Origin: an uncultured Verrucomicrobia subdivision 3 bacterium
Lineage (GTDB): Bacteria; Verrucomicrobiota; Verrucomicrobiia; Limisphaerales; UBA11358
Assembly: GCA_903850425.1 (NCBI GenBank)
Contig: CAINLR010000121.1
Coordinates: 1 to 44,095, forward strand
DNA length: 44,095 nt
Direction of reading: 5' to 3'
The notes below the pieces were generated by a model, which was not told where the DNA came from, ran no database searches, and saw nothing but the letters and a program-made list of their open reading frames with translations. Below are positions 33,301 to 41,700 of the stretch, piece by piece. Within the stretch, counting starts at the first letter, position 1, and each line of letters opens with the position of its first letter. The translations under genes were made by a program, and so were the position numbers.

Positions 33301-35090
33301 ACACTGCGCGCCGTGAAATCGCCGCCGGGCCAGAACGTCATTTCTGAGTAAGCCGCATTTGCCTGCAAGGTGATGTTATCGTCCGCGGAATCGGCATTGG
33401 GCAGGCTGTAAATTCCAGCGAGATCCACATAGTTTGATCCTGCCGAAGCCTGCCGACCGGAGCGAAGATTGCCCACCGTGGTCGTGACTGTGACAGTCGC
33501 TCCGTTGGTGATAACAAGGCGAGCGATGCCGTTCACGGTGAAGGTATCGGCGATGAGACGATCGGTGTTCGTCACACTCGCGCCGTCGTAAATCACCGTG
33601 CCGTCCTGCACGTCCGCCGCGCCGGAAAAATTTACTACGCCATTCACAGTCACCGTGCCTTTGCCCGTCTTGGCAACGAGATTGCCGTTGGTGATGCCGC
33701 TCGTGAAATTCGCGTCGCTGTTGAACGTCACGGTGCGTGCGCCGCCGGCGAGATCGAGCGGACTGGTGAACACAAGCTTTCCATTGTCGGTCGGGTTTCC
33801 CAGCGTCGAAGTGGTGGTGATTTTTAGCGGATTGGAAATCGTTCGCGCGGTCGAGCTGTCGGACGACAGTGAGCCGCCAGCGGCTGTGACCAAGCCCGTG
33901 CCGAGTGCGCTGTCGGTGCCAATACTCAGCCGACCGGCGTTGAGCGTCGTGCCACCGGAGTAGGAATTCGTGAGCGCGAGCGTCGTCACGCCCGTGCCGA
34001 TTTGGGAAACGGCGGTCGCTCCAGAAATGGAACCCGAACCGGAGAAGGTGTAATTGGACGAACTGTTTTCAAGCGAGACCGAAAGCGGCGTGATGACTGT
34101 GGACACATTGACTGTTGTGTTCGAAGCGAAATCGTCAAACTTCACCGCCACGCCATTGGCAAAGGCGCAGTCGTTTCCAAAAGTTGCATCCACCCAGTTT
34201 GTTGTCGTGCTGTCCCAATTGCCGTTGACCTGACCCCGCCAGGCAAGCCCGGCGCTCACCGGCGCGCCGAACGCACCGAGGGCGGAAACCCCGAAGTCAT
34301 CGAAAACAATCGCTGGGGTGGAGCGGCTCTCGATGCCGGCGTAGAGCTGATTGTTATCGCTTAAGACGAACGAACGATTGGTCAACGCGGTGAAAGCGCC
34401 CGTGCTGCCGGCGTCAAACAGGATCGCGTAAGCAACGGTTGATCCGATGGCCGCGTTGGTGATGGTCAGATCGAGACGCAGAGTTCCCGGAACGAAAGTG
34501 GTTGCCCCATTCGTTGCTGAAACGAGTGCCGTGGGAGCGACATCCGCTCCTGCGGTTTGATTGCGGGTGGAAGCCGGTTCGTCATTGATTCGAATTTGTC
34601 CTTTGGCAGTGCCGGCCACGAACACATCGGCCGCGCGACTAAGAACGCGATCCACGGAAGCAGAAACGACGTTGCCTTCCGCGCGCGCGAAACCAAAACC
34701 GATCCCCTCGTAACGATTCGTGGCTGAGGTGTCATTCGGCCCGGGCGTGCCGACCAGTTTTAGCGAGATAGACAAAACGCCGGTGGACATGAGCGTGGCG
34801 AAATTGCGGTCGAGCACGATGTTCATCGCATGGCCGTTGCCGCCCATGCGGACGGTGTTGTTCGTGACGGCGGTATCAGCAGGAAGTGCGCGTGCCAAGT
34901 CAATCGGCTCAAGCCATACGTTTGACACCGCGAACATGCCGTTCGTCATGGTGATGCCCGTCATGCCATTGGTGGCCGCATCGAGATCCAGCTGGTTCGC
35001 GCGGTTGAAACTGTCCGCAAAGAATACGGTTTGTGCCTGGGAGTTTGTTATGAGGGCCGTCGCCGTGCAAACCGCAATGAATGATTTCAT
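30360..35090 (-). CDS. Second giant exported fusion: LamG-like - PATR - Ig-like - sulfatase - TSP3
   Basis: From MKSFIAVCTATALITNSQAQ (signal peptide) the product has 1576 residues; an in-frame ATG at 35129 would add 13. The order differs from the first giant. A LamG-like domain comes first (FADSFNRANQ), then a roughly 400-residue beta repeat module that includes PATR (about 285-690), then two cadherin/Big-like domains (VLANDVGGG and VLRNDGAGM blocks with FTYTNQ/FTYNSQ). The sulfatase follows from residue 989 (NFVLVLADDQGW, CSPSR with the formylglycine cysteine at 1044, GKWHLAGGG, YDSDNGAP). DADSDGLNDDW and DDDPDHDGVSNADE calcium-type repeats and the C-terminal domain (VEVSTNLVDWS to EFFRVRKL) close it. 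It is preceded by element copy B. Confidence 0.85.
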   Translation of the reverse strand: MKSFIAVCTATALITNSQAQTVFFADSFNRANQLDLDAATNGMTGITMTNGMFAVSNVWLEPIDLARALPADTAVTNNTVRMGGNGHAMNIVLDRNFATLMSTGVLSISLKLVGTPGPNDTSATNRYEGIGFGFARAEGNVVSASVDRVLSRAADVFVAGTAKGQIRINDEPASTRNQTAGADVAPTALVSATNGATTFVPGTLRLDLTITNAAIGSTVAYAILFDAGSTGAFTALTNRSFVLSDNNQLYAGIESRSTPAIVFDDFGVSALGAFGAPVSAGLAWRGQVNGNWDSTTTNWVDATFGNDCAFANGVAVKFDDFASNTTVNVSTVITPLSVSLENSSSNYTFSGSGSISGATAVSQIGTGVTTLALTNSYSGGTTLNAGRLSIGTDSALGTGLVTAAGGSLSSDSSTARTISNPLKITTTSTLGNPTDNGKLVFTSPLDLAGGARTVTFNSDANFTSGITNGNLVAKTGKGTVTVNGVVNFSGAADVQDGTVIYDGASVTNTDRLIADTFTVNGIARLVITNGATVTVTTTVGNLRSGRQASAGSNYVDLAGIYSLPNADSADDNITLQANAAYSEMTFWPGGDFTARSVAPNGSGSGTTVFKFNGGILRARSDNATFFQGLSQTLVQAGGANIDDGGFTIAIAQNLLDGGAAGGLNKIGGGTLLLNGANTYTGSTVVGNGTFGGSGALSGPLSILSGATLNPGAAVATVGALTVNNNLNLDAASFVAMEIDKANSTNDSVRGLNNVTYGGTLTVSNISGTAFTAGDSFALFNATGTKSGSFSTIILQPATSLAANFNPTNGILTLSGLAAGADVFTVSGNSTNNILPVLANDVGGGLILVGVSSPTNGTAIISGTNILYSPNFGFTGTDGFTYTNQDSLGTNNILTVTITVTAPLNFSDRYQVLHDSSSNTLDVLRNDGAGMTIASITQPTNGTASISGTNVSYTPNSGYVGADSFTYNSQNASGAGFISTVSLDVRQYPNFVLVLADDQGWTGLSVLMDTNRPNSKSDYYKTPRMESLATQSMRFSYGYAPHPNCSPSRYAILTGQTCARLKMTDILDRSDTPVSGQFKLIAPGKAVNAIQSSKKTIPELLKSISGAGYSAAHFGKWHLAGGGPVAHGFDADANDGATDNTQGSTGSSPINTDPKRAYSITDRALGYLNSRVTNGIPFYLQVSHYAVHETTQDSQSSHDAFNGVTPGTWHTDQNYAGMTLDLDINVGRVLDRLDDLGIRNSTYVIYDSDNGAPQAQSENYPLRGYKPEIWEGGERVPMFIRGPGVPANSQCNVPAIGYDLLPTIWQWAGGAATNLPAEVDGGSLVATINSIAQGSTNPAPVVRGGDFIHHSPHYVGPTPWPNDWQLNEKDMRPRSTIHDGHYKLVANYEPGTIELYDLNNDISEVTNLSPTQLAVKWQLWVRLRDYLKMVNAQMPTLDPTYPGTTNGTFVLAGATGPLGDADSDGLNDDWEFRELLTYQFNGDDDPDHDGVSNADELAQGTDPLVPNAYRINTITQVAPDQLQLTWNATPGMSFAVEVSTNLVDWSAATTVGTGNNFAGSVTVVKDNPQEFFRVRKL
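33020..34240 (-). repeat. Beta-repeat module shared with 40314-41545 (minus copy)
   Basis: About 400 residues of the second giant sulfatase protein, from LAWRGQVNGNWD to GANTYTGSTVVGNG, match the PATR protein gene at 38739 nearly throughout. Blocks such as DRLIADTFTVNGIARLV, NLRSGRQ, AAYSEMTFWPGGDF and FQGLSQTLVQAGGA are almost identical. The two copies are in opposite orientation in the DNA. Confidence 0.8.
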
Positions 35091-35197
35091 TGCAAACCAA
35101 AATAATTTAATCGCCGATCCAGAGTTCATAGTTTTGCAAAGTGATTTTGGGCAAATGATTGAAGAGCTAAAGTAGACCAAGACGGCCTGAAATCGCA

Positions 35198-35215
35198 ATC
35201 GTCCGAAGGGATGAT
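35198..35215 (-). promoter_or_regulatory. 18-bp regulatory element, copy B
   Basis: Read on the minus strand: ATCATCCCTTCGGACGAT. It is the most symmetric copy: ATCATCC and GGACGAT pair at six of seven positions around CTTC. It lies about 107 bases before the start codon at 35090 (68 before the alternative at 35129). Confidence 0.55.
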
Positions 35216-35248
35216 TGAAAAAAATTGAAGCGAAGAACTGTCGTTTAT

Positions 35249-38200
35249 TTATGCGGTCTCCACTGCAACTAACGGAAGCTGGAAGGTAACGGTTGTGCCC
35301 AGGCCGGGGTTGGTTTCAAAGGTAGTGCGCCCGCCGATTTGTTCGAGGCGACGTTGCATGTTGGCCAGCCCGTGACCGGTTCGCGCCGTTTCTTTGTTTG
35401 GAGCAGGAAACCCGCTGCCATTGTCTTTGACCTGGATGACTAGTTTGTCGGCGTAAACTTTCGCGGTTAATTCAATCTGCGTCGCGGTGGAGTGGCGGGC
35501 GGCATTATTCAGAGCTTCCTTGAAAGCGAGGAATAAATGATGACGCATTTCGGCGGAGAGCGGCGTGTTGGGCAGATGCGCGGGCAGATCCAGGCGCAGC
35601 AAGATATTGCTGGCACGAAAAAACTCTTCGGCGAAATGGCTGAGATAACTAACGAGCCCGGCTACGGTGTCGTTTTTAGGGTTCACCGCCCAAACGATTT
35701 CGTCCAGTGCAATGACCATTTCCTTGGCGCGACCACGGACTTCTTGGATCAATTCCTTCGCGTCGCCCGGCGGCGTGCTTTCGCGATTGGCGAGGGCGCT
35801 CAACAGGCTGATTTGCGTGAGGCTGGTGCCAAGATCATCGTGCAAATCGCGGGCGATGCGGGAGCGCTCCTGTTCCATTTCGCGCTGGTGTTCGACGCGT
35901 TCCAGCCGGCGGCGATAACGACGACGCTGGATGACGGCGGCAGTCGTGGCAATGAGCACCAAAGTCAAAAAGCCCAGGCTGAACTTGAACCAGCGCGTTT
36001 CCCAAAAATAAAATCCCACTGTAAACGCGAGCGTATCGCCGTTCTCGTTCCACACACCATCGTTGTTGCAGGCAAGCACACGGAAACGATAGTCGCCGGG
36101 CGACAACGGGCCGTAGCCGATTTCGCGCACGGTGCCAGTTTCCTGCCACGGTCCATCGCCGCCTTCCAATTTCACGCGGAAACGCACGCCGTCTGGGGCG
36201 GTAAAACTCAAACCCGTAAAGCGAAACTGAACGTAGTGCCGGCCCGGAGGAATATTTAGCAGCGGCTGGTTTCGGACGCTTTGCAGCGGCACGCCAATGT
36301 GTGGTGGCACCTTTAACGGTTTTCCGTCCACGAACATTTCTTCGATGATGACGGTCGGCGAAATTTTGTTTGGAACGGTTTTGGTCGGATCCACACAAGC
36401 GACGCCGTTGGCGGTGGCGAACCAGAGGCGGCCGTTGTCGGAACGCCAGCACGAGGGCTGGAAGCCGCTGGAACATTCGAGTGCGGGCAGGCCGTCGAAT
36501 TCACCGTAAACGCGGCAAGCCAGTTTTGATTCCGCGCCATTCGCGACCGCGTTTAAATCGCTTTTGCTCGCGCGAAAAACTCCCGCATAAGTTCCGCCCC
36601 AAACGAATCCGTCGCGGCTGTCCAGCAGTTGCGAGACGTTGTTATCAGGCAGGCCTTGGCTTTTCAGGATGCGCGTGAATCTTCCGTCTTGAAAACGCAG
36701 CAGTCCGCCGCCCAGTGTGCCGATCCATACCACGCCGTTGGTGTCGGTAAGCAGGTCCGAGAAACGCACGGCGGGCCATTCCGCAGGCGGGGTGAAGCGG
36801 GTGAATTTCTCTCCAGAAAATTTCCAGAGCTCGCCAGGGCCGGTGCCGATCCAGATGGCGCCATCGGCATCCTCGGCAATGTCCCCGACGGCGTGCGAGT
36901 CCACAAAACCTTCGGCGCTGCCGTAGGTTTTGTAGCCCCCATTCGTCAGGCAAAAAATATTCACCAGACCGCCCACCCACAAACGATGCTGACTGTCATT
37001 GAACAATACGCGGACGGTGTCCCACGGCTTCGCTGGCTGGGTAAACTCATTGTTGCGATATCCCGCCAGCCCGTGGTTTAGTGTGCCCACCCACACGTCA
37101 CCGTTTTCAGCAGGAAAAACCGTTACGCTGGGATTGGCGTCTCTTTCAGGCCAAGGCAGCTTGACCCTCTGAAATTTTCCGTCTTCCCATTTCGCCAAAT
37201 CGCCCGACATCGTGCCGGCCCAAAGATTTCCAGAATTATCCACACAAGTGGAACTGACCACTTTGTCTGGAAGCCCGTCAGCAGGGCCGAAGGCGCGGAA
37301 GAGACGTTCGCGAATACAGGCGATTCCGCCGCCGTGCATTCCGATCCAGACGTTTCCCTCCGTGTCCTGAAACCAGCAGGTGATGAAGCGACTGGGCAGT
37401 CCGGTTTGCTCCGTCAGCAAATGGGCGGAGCCGTCCGATTTACAGTGCCACAAGCCGCGCCCGCTGACGATGAGCCAGGCGTTGCCTTGCGCGTCGCCGT
37501 GCAACGAGACATTTTCCGGCGTGGAATTTTTCAACAGCTCGTCGGAGTTGATCTCCACCGTCCACTGACCATTGATCATTTTCCGAATGCGATCCCGCTC
37601 CAATACCCAGAGTCCGCCGTCACCGCTGGAAGCCAGGTGCAAAATATTTTTCGGGGCCGGGCCATTCGTCGGCGTGCGATCCGAGAATGCCCTTCCATCC
37701 CACCGGACGATATGTTGCGGCGAGGCGATCCAAAGGTTTTTTGACGCGTCTAAGGCCATTGCCACACAGTTCCGGTCGTAAGGGTTGTTTTCCACGAAAC
37801 TGAAATTGGTGTTGGAAAAAGTTCCCAAACGGTGAGCCTGGGTAAGGAAGAAGACGTCGCGATTTTTATCCACACAAAAAGTTCGCGAGTCTGGAAGGAT
37901 TCGCAGCGGATCCATTACCGACCATTGATTGGCCTGGGCCAAGTCCAATGAAACCAATGAAAGACCCGGAAATTCTTCAGCAAACAAAACCAAGTTGGAA
38001 GATGCCGTCAACACCCGATCTAATCTGCGATGAGGTTCGCTGCGCGGCAGGCGAAACAGCGTAAACTGGCCATTAAAAAATGCGCTGACGGATTCATTGC
38101 CCATGAAAATCCAGAGCCGCCCGGTTTCATCCACGCTCAAATGTTCCACCTGCACGTCTTTCAACTCGGGCGTTTCCAGTTGGTTGAAATGCACGAAGCG

Positions 38201-38425
38201 CACACCGTCGAAGCGCGCTAGGCCGCCGTAACGCGTGCCTACCCAGAGGTAACCATCCGGCGTCTGCACGATGCTGGAAATCCAGTTATGCGGCAGCCCT
38301 TTGTCGGTCTGCCAAACGTGAATGAGGTAATCCCGCATCGTATCCGTCGCGGAAATCACCGAGGCGGATGTTTTGGACGCAGTTCCGCAGAGCAGCAGGC
38401 AGATAAGCAGCAATGGAATTTGCAT
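35249..38425 (-). CDS. Propeller-type sensor histidine kinase (hybrid-like, no receiver)
   Basis: The 1058-residue protein has a signal peptide (MQIPLLLICLLLCGTASKTSA) and an extracytoplasmic sensor built from repeats of the two-component-regulator propeller type (GLPHNWISSIVQTPDGYLWVGTRYGG and many W-x-G-T repeats, to about residue 690). A Y_Y_Y-type domain (about 715-795), one transmembrane helix (about 811-832), then the NarL-type kinase core complete it: the phosphoacceptor DLHDDLGTSLTQ with the histidine at 862 and an ATPase domain (NNAARHS, DNGSGF, GHGLANMQRR). No receiver or DNA-binding domain is attached, and no response regulator gene is in the window. Such sensors often detect polysaccharide breakdown products. 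It sits between the giant sulfatase and PATR genes. Confidence 0.88.
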   Translation of the reverse strand: MQIPLLLICLLLCGTASKTSASVISATDTMRDYLIHVWQTDKGLPHNWISSIVQTPDGYLWVGTRYGGLARFDGVRFVHFNQLETPELKDVQVEHLSVDETGRLWIFMGNESVSAFFNGQFTLFRLPRSEPHRRLDRVLTASSNLVLFAEEFPGLSLVSLDLAQANQWSVMDPLRILPDSRTFCVDKNRDVFFLTQAHRLGTFSNTNFSFVENNPYDRNCVAMALDASKNLWIASPQHIVRWDGRAFSDRTPTNGPAPKNILHLASSGDGGLWVLERDRIRKMINGQWTVEINSDELLKNSTPENVSLHGDAQGNAWLIVSGRGLWHCKSDGSAHLLTEQTGLPSRFITCWFQDTEGNVWIGMHGGGIACIRERLFRAFGPADGLPDKVVSSTCVDNSGNLWAGTMSGDLAKWEDGKFQRVKLPWPERDANPSVTVFPAENGDVWVGTLNHGLAGYRNNEFTQPAKPWDTVRVLFNDSQHRLWVGGLVNIFCLTNGGYKTYGSAEGFVDSHAVGDIAEDADGAIWIGTGPGELWKFSGEKFTRFTPPAEWPAVRFSDLLTDTNGVVWIGTLGGGLLRFQDGRFTRILKSQGLPDNNVSQLLDSRDGFVWGGTYAGVFRASKSDLNAVANGAESKLACRVYGEFDGLPALECSSGFQPSCWRSDNGRLWFATANGVACVDPTKTVPNKISPTVIIEEMFVDGKPLKVPPHIGVPLQSVRNQPLLNIPPGRHYVQFRFTGLSFTAPDGVRFRVKLEGGDGPWQETGTVREIGYGPLSPGDYRFRVLACNNDGVWNENGDTLAFTVGFYFWETRWFKFSLGFLTLVLIATTAAVIQRRRYRRRLERVEHQREMEQERSRIARDLHDDLGTSLTQISLLSALANRESTPPGDAKELIQEVRGRAKEMVIALDEIVWAVNPKNDTVAGLVSYLSHFAEEFFRASNILLRLDLPAHLPNTPLSAEMRHHLFLAFKEALNNAARHSTATQIELTAKVYADKLVIQVKDNGSGFPAPNKETARTGHGLANMQRRLEQIGGRTTFETNPGLGTTVTFQLPLVAVETA

Positions 38426-38738
38426 TGGATTCAGATTTCGGTCGGAGCGGCAACTTGCAGACGATCGCTGCCAAGGTCAATGGGAATTTGCCGCTCCGCA
38501 AAAAACTTGGCTGGTATGCCGATTTTTGCCGGCCGAGAACTTGTCGCGGGCTTGGTCGCGCAGGATTTTCCGCCCGCGGAGGAATCATCGCTTTGGACGA
38601 TTTTCAAAATGTCCTCGCTGCCTGATGATTAAACATCGCCGTTCCATTTGACGCAGCGTGTCCATTCCGCTTCGTCGATGGGACCGCACTGATACAACGA
38701 CTGAAGCACAACCCAAATCACTGCTGTTCTGAAGAAAT
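38426..38738. other. Divergent control region, kinase / PATR gene
   Basis: This 313-base gap between divergent genes has no credible coding sequence. It contains regulatory element copy C at 38584-38601. Promoters for both genes must lie here. No further repeats or hairpins stand out. Confidence 0.6.
38584..38601 (+). promoter_or_regulatory. 18-bp regulatory element, copy C
   Basis: ATCATCGCTTTGGACGAT, identical to copy D at 42626 including the next five bases. It ends 137 bases before the start codon at 38739, almost the same distance as copy D to its gene. It lies between this gene and the divergent kinase gene, so it could serve both. Confidence 0.6.
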
Positions 38739-41700
38739 ATGAAACCCTCTATCATTATTCGCTCAATGATTGCAATCGCTACGTGCGGTTTGTTCCTGAA
38801 CCAAGCTGGCGCGGCCATCCGCACCTGGTCGGGCGCGGGCGCGGACGCCAATTGGAGCACGGTGGCTAATTGGGGCGGCACGGCTCCATCCGGGGCCGAC
38901 AATCTCATTTTCAGCGGCACCACGCAGCAGAACTGCACCAACAACATCAGCAGCCTCACGCCGGGCTGGATGCTGCTGGCCAACGGCGGGTTCACGCTCA
39001 ATGGGACAAGTGGAAATGTGCTCTCGTTGAACGGTCCGCTCACCAACAGCGCAGGTATCAACACGCTCGCTCTCGGCGTGAACGTCACGGCCAATAATAT
39101 CGGTTGGAATATTGCCTCGGGATCAGAACTGCGGATTGCCGGCTCGTTCACCAATGGATCGGCGGCCAATCCGCTGGCCATCATGGGCGGCGGCGGCACG
39201 TTGCGCATCACCAGTCCGAGTTTTTTGCCCAATCGCTTTTTTACGCTCACCAACGGGACGATCATCATTGACGGAGGCGTGGCCACGACCACCGACGGTT
39301 TCCGTCTACAACCTGGGTTGGGATTCACGGCTGCATTTCAAGTGACCAATGGCGGGAGCTTGACGATCGGCAGCGGCGGCAATCTCCGCCTGTGCCAAAC
39401 GGCCACTGGCGGATCTAGCAGATTGGATGTGTCCTCTGGAATCCTGAACATGGCCGTCACCAGCGGGGCCGGAGCGGGCGACATTTTTGTCGGCGAGGCG
39501 GCATCAACGACGACAATTTTCAACCAGACTGGCGGCTTGGTTGAGTTTACCGGGAATGGCAACAACCGAATTGCCTTTGCGAATGCTTCGGCCACGGCGA
39601 ACGGCACTTACAATTTGAGCGGCGGCACGCTGTGGACCAAACAGATCGTCCAAGTAACGGCTGGCTCACCTGGCGGCACGTTCAACTTCAACGGCGGCAC
39701 GTTGAAACCCACGGCGGCTTCAACGACGTATTTCCAAGGCGTGCAAACGGCCAACGTGCAAAGCGGCGGGGCCATTATTGACACGACGAATTTCGACATC
39801 ACGATTGGAGAACCGCTTCCCGGCGTGGGTGGCCTGACCAAATTGGGGACCAGCACGTTGACTTTGAGCGGCACCAATACTTACACCGGCGGCACCACCG
39901 TCGGCAATGGGACGTTGGCCGTTTCCACTCGCAATTTGGCCGGTGGCGGCGCGGTCACGATTTCAAACGCGGCGATCTTAAAGCTGTCGGTGGCGGCCCC
40001 GGGCAATGCCATGACGAACTCGGCGTTGAATGTGAATGCGACCGGCGGTCAGTTGACTTTTGATACCGGAGCTTTGGGCAATCCCACGACCGCACCACTA
40101 TTCGCCACCAACGTCACGGCCAATGGCACGACGACCATCAACGTGACCGGCGCTGCTCTTGCAACTGGGACGTTTGAGTTGATTCACTTCGCGAGCGTGA
40201 GCGGCTTGGCTAACTTCACTTTGGGAAGTGTGACACCGGGTGTTATCGCAACGCTCGTGACCAATGCCACGTCCGTCGGCCTGAATATTTCCAGCGTCGC
40301 CAAACAGATTGCTTGGTCAGGTGCGGCTAGCGGACTATGGGACATCAGCGCGATCAATTGGAAAGACTTGAACAACGCCAACAACCCCACCAATTATGCG
40401 CAATCAGGTGGATTTGGCGACCAAGTCACTTTTGACGACACGCTGACCGCCAATCCTGCCATCAACGTCGCGCTGACGGTGACTCCGGTTACATTTGTCG
40501 TGAGCAACAATACGACATCCTACAGCTTCACCGGCTCTGGAAAAGTTAGCGGCATTGTCGGCTTGGCCAAGAACGGAACCAGTTCGCTGACGATTGGCAC
40601 GGCGAACGATTATAGCGGCGGCACAACTTTGAATGCAGGGAGAATCCGCGTGGGAATTGACAACGCGTTGGGTAGCGGTTTATTGACGATCAGCGGCGGC
40701 ACGATCACGTCGGACAGCACGACCGCACGTGCGCTGACCAACTCCGTGAAAATCCTTGCAAACATTGCCGTGGGCGATGCCACGGACAACGGCTTGATCA
40801 CTCTCAGCAACAAGGTGGATTTTGGCGGAAGCGGCCGCACGTTCACCAATAACAGTGACGTGGTATTTGCCGGAGGCGCGACCAACGGCATCTTGGCTTC
40901 AAAACAGGGCAAAGGCACCCTGACCATCAAAGGAAACGTAAATTTTTCTGGTGCGTCAGATGTGCAGGATGGCACTTTGATTTATGACGGGGCCACAGTC
41001 ACCAATACGGATCGTTTGATTGCGGATACCTTCACCGTCAACGGCATTGCTCGACTCGTCGTTACCAACGGCTCAACCGTGACCGTCACGACCAGCGTCG
41101 GCAACTTGCGATCCGGGCGGCAGACTTCGACGGGAACCAACTATGTGGATCTGGCCGGCCTCTACAGCCTGCCCAATGCTGATGCCGCCGACGGATTAGC
41201 CACGTTGCGAGGCGATGCCGCCTACTCGGAAATGACGTTCTGGCCGGGCGGAGATTTTGCCGCGCGCGGCGTCACCAACACCGGTGGCACGGGAAATACT
41301 GTGTTCAAGTTTAACGGTGGCATCCTGCGCGCCCGGAATGACAATGGGAGTTTCTTTCAAGGTCTCTCTCAAACCCTGGTGCAGGCTGGCGGCGCGAGAA
41401 TTGACGATGGTGGCTTCGCTATCACCGTGAATCAAGCCTTGCTGGATGGCGGTGGCGGTGGACTGACCAAGTCAGGGCCGGGCACGCTGGCTTTGGCGGG
41501 TGCGAATACTTACACCGGGAACACGGTCATCAGCAATGGAACGCTGCAATTGACGGGCACCGGTTCGATTGCAAACTCCGCAACCATCGCTGTGAATGGC
41601 GGGGCCGCCTTCGATGTATCAGGACTTTCAAGCACGTTTGCACTCGGGAGCGGTCAGGTGTTGAGCAACCTCACATCAACCGGAATTATCAATGGAAATG

